Assembly: GCA_036265385.1 (NCBI GenBank)
Contig: DATAPD010000020.1
Span: forward strand, 62,001 to 126,000
Length of the DNA: 64,000 bases
Reading direction: 5' to 3'
From: DATAPD01 sp036265385
GTDB lineage: Bacteria > Acidobacteriota > Terriglobia > Terriglobales > Acidobacteriaceae
This document shows, piece after piece, positions 61,874 through 64,000 of the stretch (positions are counted from its first letter, which is position 1; the number at the start of each line of letters is the position of its first letter). A program made the position numbers and the translations under genes. The notes beneath the pieces are model-generated. The model worked only from the letters and a program-made list of their open reading frames with translations, was not told the DNA's origin and did no database searches.

Positions 61874-62302
61874 CTAGCGGGAAGTAACTCTGATCTTTCT
61901 CTCCTGATCTGCAATCTTATCGAGAGCAATTTCTACATCTCTCTCGCGCTCGAATCGCAAGAACTTCTCTCCCCACTCAATCAGCAGGATGCTGTCGTCG
62001 GAAATAAGGTCATCCAACGCGAGTGTTTCTAATTCCCTTTGCGTGTCGATTCGATACAGATCGATATGGAATAGCGACGCCCGAGGACCCCGATATTCAT
62101 GGATGAGAGTGAACGTTGGACTCGTTACCTCTTCCCGGGATGCCGCCTGAAAACCTTCGGCAATGCCCTTAACCAACGTCGTTTTGCCGGCCCCGAGATC
62201 GCCTCGTAAGAGGACGAGCTTCGGTGGAGTCAGCAAATCGACGAATGACCTGCCCAGGGCAATGGTCTCGTCCGACGAACGCGTTACAAATTGTCTCGTC
62301 AC
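61874..62302 (-). CDS. tsaE: TsaE, tRNA threonylcarbamoyladenosine biosynthesis ATPase
   Basis: A 142-aa protein that helps TsaB, TsaD and TsaC to make t6A37 in tRNAs reading ANN codons. Walker A GDLGAGKTTLVKGI (34-46), a Walker B-like acidic stretch (HIDLYRIDTQREL with DDLISDDSILLIEWGEKF), and the family motif EVTSPTFTLIHEYRG are all present. GTG 62302 is a start with weak signal. It is the last gene on the minus strand from Nnr through the PilZ-like protein; Nnr and TsaE are often neighbours. Confidence 0.95.
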   Translation of the reverse strand: MTRQFVTRSSDETIALGRSFVDLLTPPKLVLLRGDLGAGKTTLVKGIAEGFQAASREEVTSPTFTLIHEYRGPRASLFHIDLYRIDTQRELETLALDDLISDDSILLIEWGEKFLRFERERDVEIALDKIADQERKIRVTSR

Positions 62303-62367
62303 ACTGGTATAAGCACATCAGTATAACGGGATGCGTTCGTGAGATCCCGAGTCAGTCCGAATGCAGA

Positions 62368-62763
62368 TTAAAGACTTTTGGATGACGGCAATTGATTTGC
62401 GCGAGCCAGCAACACGCCCCTATCAACGACCGAATCGAGCGCCCGGCTCAGCTTACGATGGTCCTCGTCCGCTAATGCGATGAAACGGAAAGGTTGCAGA
62501 ACGCCTTTCGTAAACTTCTGCATCGGGCTCAACATTTCAGCCATACCCTCAACGGGTCCGGAACTCGTTTGGAAGGCGATTTCAATGAACTCGCCGTCTC
62601 CCATAGCTTGCGCTAAAACAAGCAAGCCCCCGGTGGCTGAAATGGATTGGAGTTTACCTCTCGTACGCTGACCATCGGCTAATTGGATTGCAGCGGGAAC
62701 TGCTCCTCCCAGTTGAACCCTAGTCGCGCGTTTGGTGGGGTGCGGGTGGGGAAAATGGGTCAT
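62368..62763 (-). CDS. PilZ-like domain protein
   Basis: A 131-aa protein. The N-terminal part has the basic start KRATRVQLGGAVPAAIQLADGQRTRGKLQSISATGGLLVL, which follows the PilZ pattern RxxxR...D/NxSxxG, but the first arginine pair is RATR and the second motif is degenerate (SISATGG, no Asp/Asn), so c-di-GMP binding is uncertain. The C-terminal half is beta/alpha. It lies 103 bases upstream of nothing on its own strand except the preceding Nnr gene (62867) and 65 bases before TsaE. Partner of a type IV pilus or motility system is not seen. Confidence 0.6.
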   Translation of the reverse strand: MTHFPHPHPTKRATRVQLGGAVPAAIQLADGQRTRGKLQSISATGGLLVLAQAMGDGEFIEIAFQTSSGPVEGMAEMLSPMQKFTKGVLQPFRFIALADEDHRKLSRALDSVVDRGVLLARANQLPSSKSL

Positions 62764-62866
62764 AGGACGGGATGAACTATCTCACGCCAGGTTCATCAGC
62801 GGCAGATTACCGAAGGACCTTGTCCTATCTAACCGGCCTCAAGTCACCACGCAAAAAATTCTTATT

Positions 62867-64000
62867 TCAGGGGTCCTCACGGGTTACGGACTTGATGGGG
62901 TCGATGGGGAAACCTGCAATTCTTACAATGGGCTTCTCAAACATGCCCCGAGCTGTCTTGAAAGCATTGGGCAAAAATCGCACTAGGTCGGTCGCAACGA
63001 GCGATTCCTCCCCAAGCTCTTCACAAGCAATGTCGCCTGACAAGCCGTGCAAAAAGACCGCCAGGAGCACCGCCTCAAAGACCTTGTTGGGATGTTGCGC
63101 GATGAGCCCGGCTGCAATTCCAGTGAGGATGTCACCGGTTCCTCCAGTCGCCATTCCGGGGTTTCCCGTGGTGTTGATCCATACCTCACCGTCTGGAGAC
63201 GCGACGACCGACCGGTTTCCTTTGAGCACAACGATAAGTTTGTGTTCGCGCGCAAAATTCCGCGCCACTTTCACGCGATCCTTCTGAACCTCAGGAATGG
63301 TACATCCGAGCAATCGCGCCATTTCGCCCGGATGAGGAGTAATCACCATCGCGTGATCACTCCCAGTGAGCATTTGGGCTTTCCCTTCAAAAGCGTTAAG
63401 GCCGTCCGCGTCCACGACCATTGGCACTGCATATTTTTGGACGACGCGGCGGACAAAATCGGCAGTCTCTGGCTGACGCGAAATACCAGGTCCTAGCGCA
63501 ATCACGTTCTTGCCCTTCGCCACTTCATCAAATCGTGCCGTTTCCAGATTCGAGATGGCGATAGTGCCCGCTGACGTATCATCCAGCGGCTCGGTCATCG
63601 TTTCGGGGTGAAACGAAGCGACGGTGGAGGCAACACTTCGTGAAGTTGCAACTGTCGCCAAACCAGCGCCCGCGCGCAAGGCAGAGAATCCAGCCATGGC
63701 GGCCGCGCCACCCTTCCCCACTGATCCACCGACGATCAGCACATGACCGAAACTTCCTTTATTCGAGTCGGCAGCCCTGGGGACTAGAAGGTGAGCCAGA
63801 TCCTGAGCAGTGATCAGGTTCAAATTGAATGATGAAACGATCGCTTCTGGCGGGGAACCGATCGGCGCGCAAGCCACTGGGCCGGACGCAATTTGACGAA
63901 AAACGTGCGCCAGGTGCGGCGCAGTGAATGTGACTACCGCATCCGGCTTAACGACTTCTTCCGGTTGCTCATTCATACCATCGGCATCCATACCGGATGG
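62867..64000 (-). CDS. nnr: bifunctional NAD(P)H-hydrate repair enzyme Nnr (5' end outside window)
   Basis: Part of an enzyme that repairs damaged (hydrated) NAD(P)H. The frame is open to the edge of the window; the first residues seen, PSGMDADGMN, belong to the end of the epimerase domain (NnrE) after the catalytic Asp. A linker leads to the ADP-dependent dehydratase (NnrD), with GSFGHVLIVGGSVGKGGAAAMAGFSALRAGAGLATVA, NVIALGPGI, PMVVDADGLNAF, ITPHPGEMARLLG, and the NTTGNPGMATGGTGDILTGIAAGL motif. Residues of the active site (GGTGD) are intact. The NnrE half with its epimerase residues is missing only because of the window edge. Confidence 0.95.
   Translation of the reverse strand, partial: PSGMDADGMNEQPEEVVKPDAVVTFTAPHLAHVFRQIASGPVACAPIGSPPEAIVSSFNLNLITAQDLAHLLVPRAADSNKGSFGHVLIVGGSVGKGGAAAMAGFSALRAGAGLATVATSRSVASTVASFHPETMTEPLDDTSAGTIAISNLETARFDEVAKGKNVIALGPGISRQPETADFVRRVVQKYAVPMVVDADGLNAFEGKAQMLTGSDHAMVITPHPGEMARLLGCTIPEVQKDRVKVARNFAREHKLIVVLKGNRSVVASPDGEVWINTTGNPGMATGGTGDILTGIAAGLIAQHPNKVFEAVLLAVFLHGLSGDIACEELGEESLVATDLVRFLPNAFKTARGMFEKPIVRIAGFPIDPIKSVTREDP

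Noticed and set aside
61764..61877. 37-codon plus-strand frame with a hydrophobic start between fabI and tsaE
   Set aside because: It overlaps the 3' end of tsaE, has no clear ribosome site, and is too short to support from composition alone.
1..64000. tRNA, rRNA, CRISPR arrays, insertion sequences, prophage genes
   Set aside because: No cloverleaf-like sequence, no regularly spaced direct repeats, and no transposase, integrase or phage motifs were noticed in reading the translations.

Overview
The window looks like a chromosomal segment of a soil-type acidobacterium (Acidobacteriota, probably class Terriglobia). This is inferred from gene content: two very large Oar-like TonB-dependent outer-membrane proteins with N-terminal carboxypeptidase-regulatory domains, three sulfatase-fold/TPR fusion proteins, a CRTAC1-like FG-GAP/ASPIC-UnbV protein beside a TPR protein, many stand-alone TPR and TonB proteins, and a DmsE/MtrB-type electron conduit. 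No rRNA, tRNA, CRISPR, transposase or prophage gene was seen. Both ends cut a gene: a response regulator at the left and an Nnr-type NAD(P)H-hydrate repair enzyme at the right.

Layout. 1-4810 is a two-component system followed by an outer-membrane barrel and a cupredoxin. 4850-7813 runs leftward and holds a GAF protein, a lipocalin and a phosphate transporter with its PhoU-like partner. 8237-14366 is an ECF sigma factor, zinc-finger anti-sigma factor and Oar-like receptor. 14367-14814 is non-coding and ends in a plus-strand terminator that no coding gene explains, so it may hold a small RNA. 15188-21233 carries three paralogous sulfatase-fold/TPR genes. 21226-29448 runs leftward: TPR protein plus CRTAC1-like protein, second Oar-like receptor, and a TPR protein with a carboxypeptidase-regulatory-like domain behind a strong terminator. 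29554-31549 has DinB, a methyltransferase and a Kelch protein.

The centre of interest is 32986-43176, an apparent redox regulon. It holds an FNR-like regulator with four candidate cluster cysteines but a CRP-type recognition helix; a second FNR-like sensor with no DNA-binding domain; a decaheme DmsE/MtrA-type cytochrome with an MtrB-type porin; an 11-heme cytochrome fused to a b-type membrane domain, CbcL-like; a NapC/NirT-type cytochrome; and a radical-SAM heme synthase of the AhbD/NirJ type. Eight palindromes of the form TTGTGA-N6-TCACAA, two of them perfect in both arms, lie upstream of these transcription units. They are the half-sites that the recognition helix predicts. Read together, this is an oxygen- or redox-controlled route carrying electrons from quinol through the periplasm and across the outer membrane, with its own heme supply. 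The final acceptor is not encoded in the window.

43178-64000 is mostly housekeeping and envelope genes: M16 peptidase, RlmN, a hybrid-free histidine kinase, a NarL-type kinase/regulator pair leading to a Flp pilin, a TonB/M48 metalloprotease pair, a nucleotide-sugar dehydrogenase, a YdcF-like protein, FecR-like and low-complexity exported proteins, a TPR protein, a methyltransferase, an MFS exporter, FabI, TsaE, a PilZ-like protein and Nnr. All functions are read from motifs by eye; no search was run.
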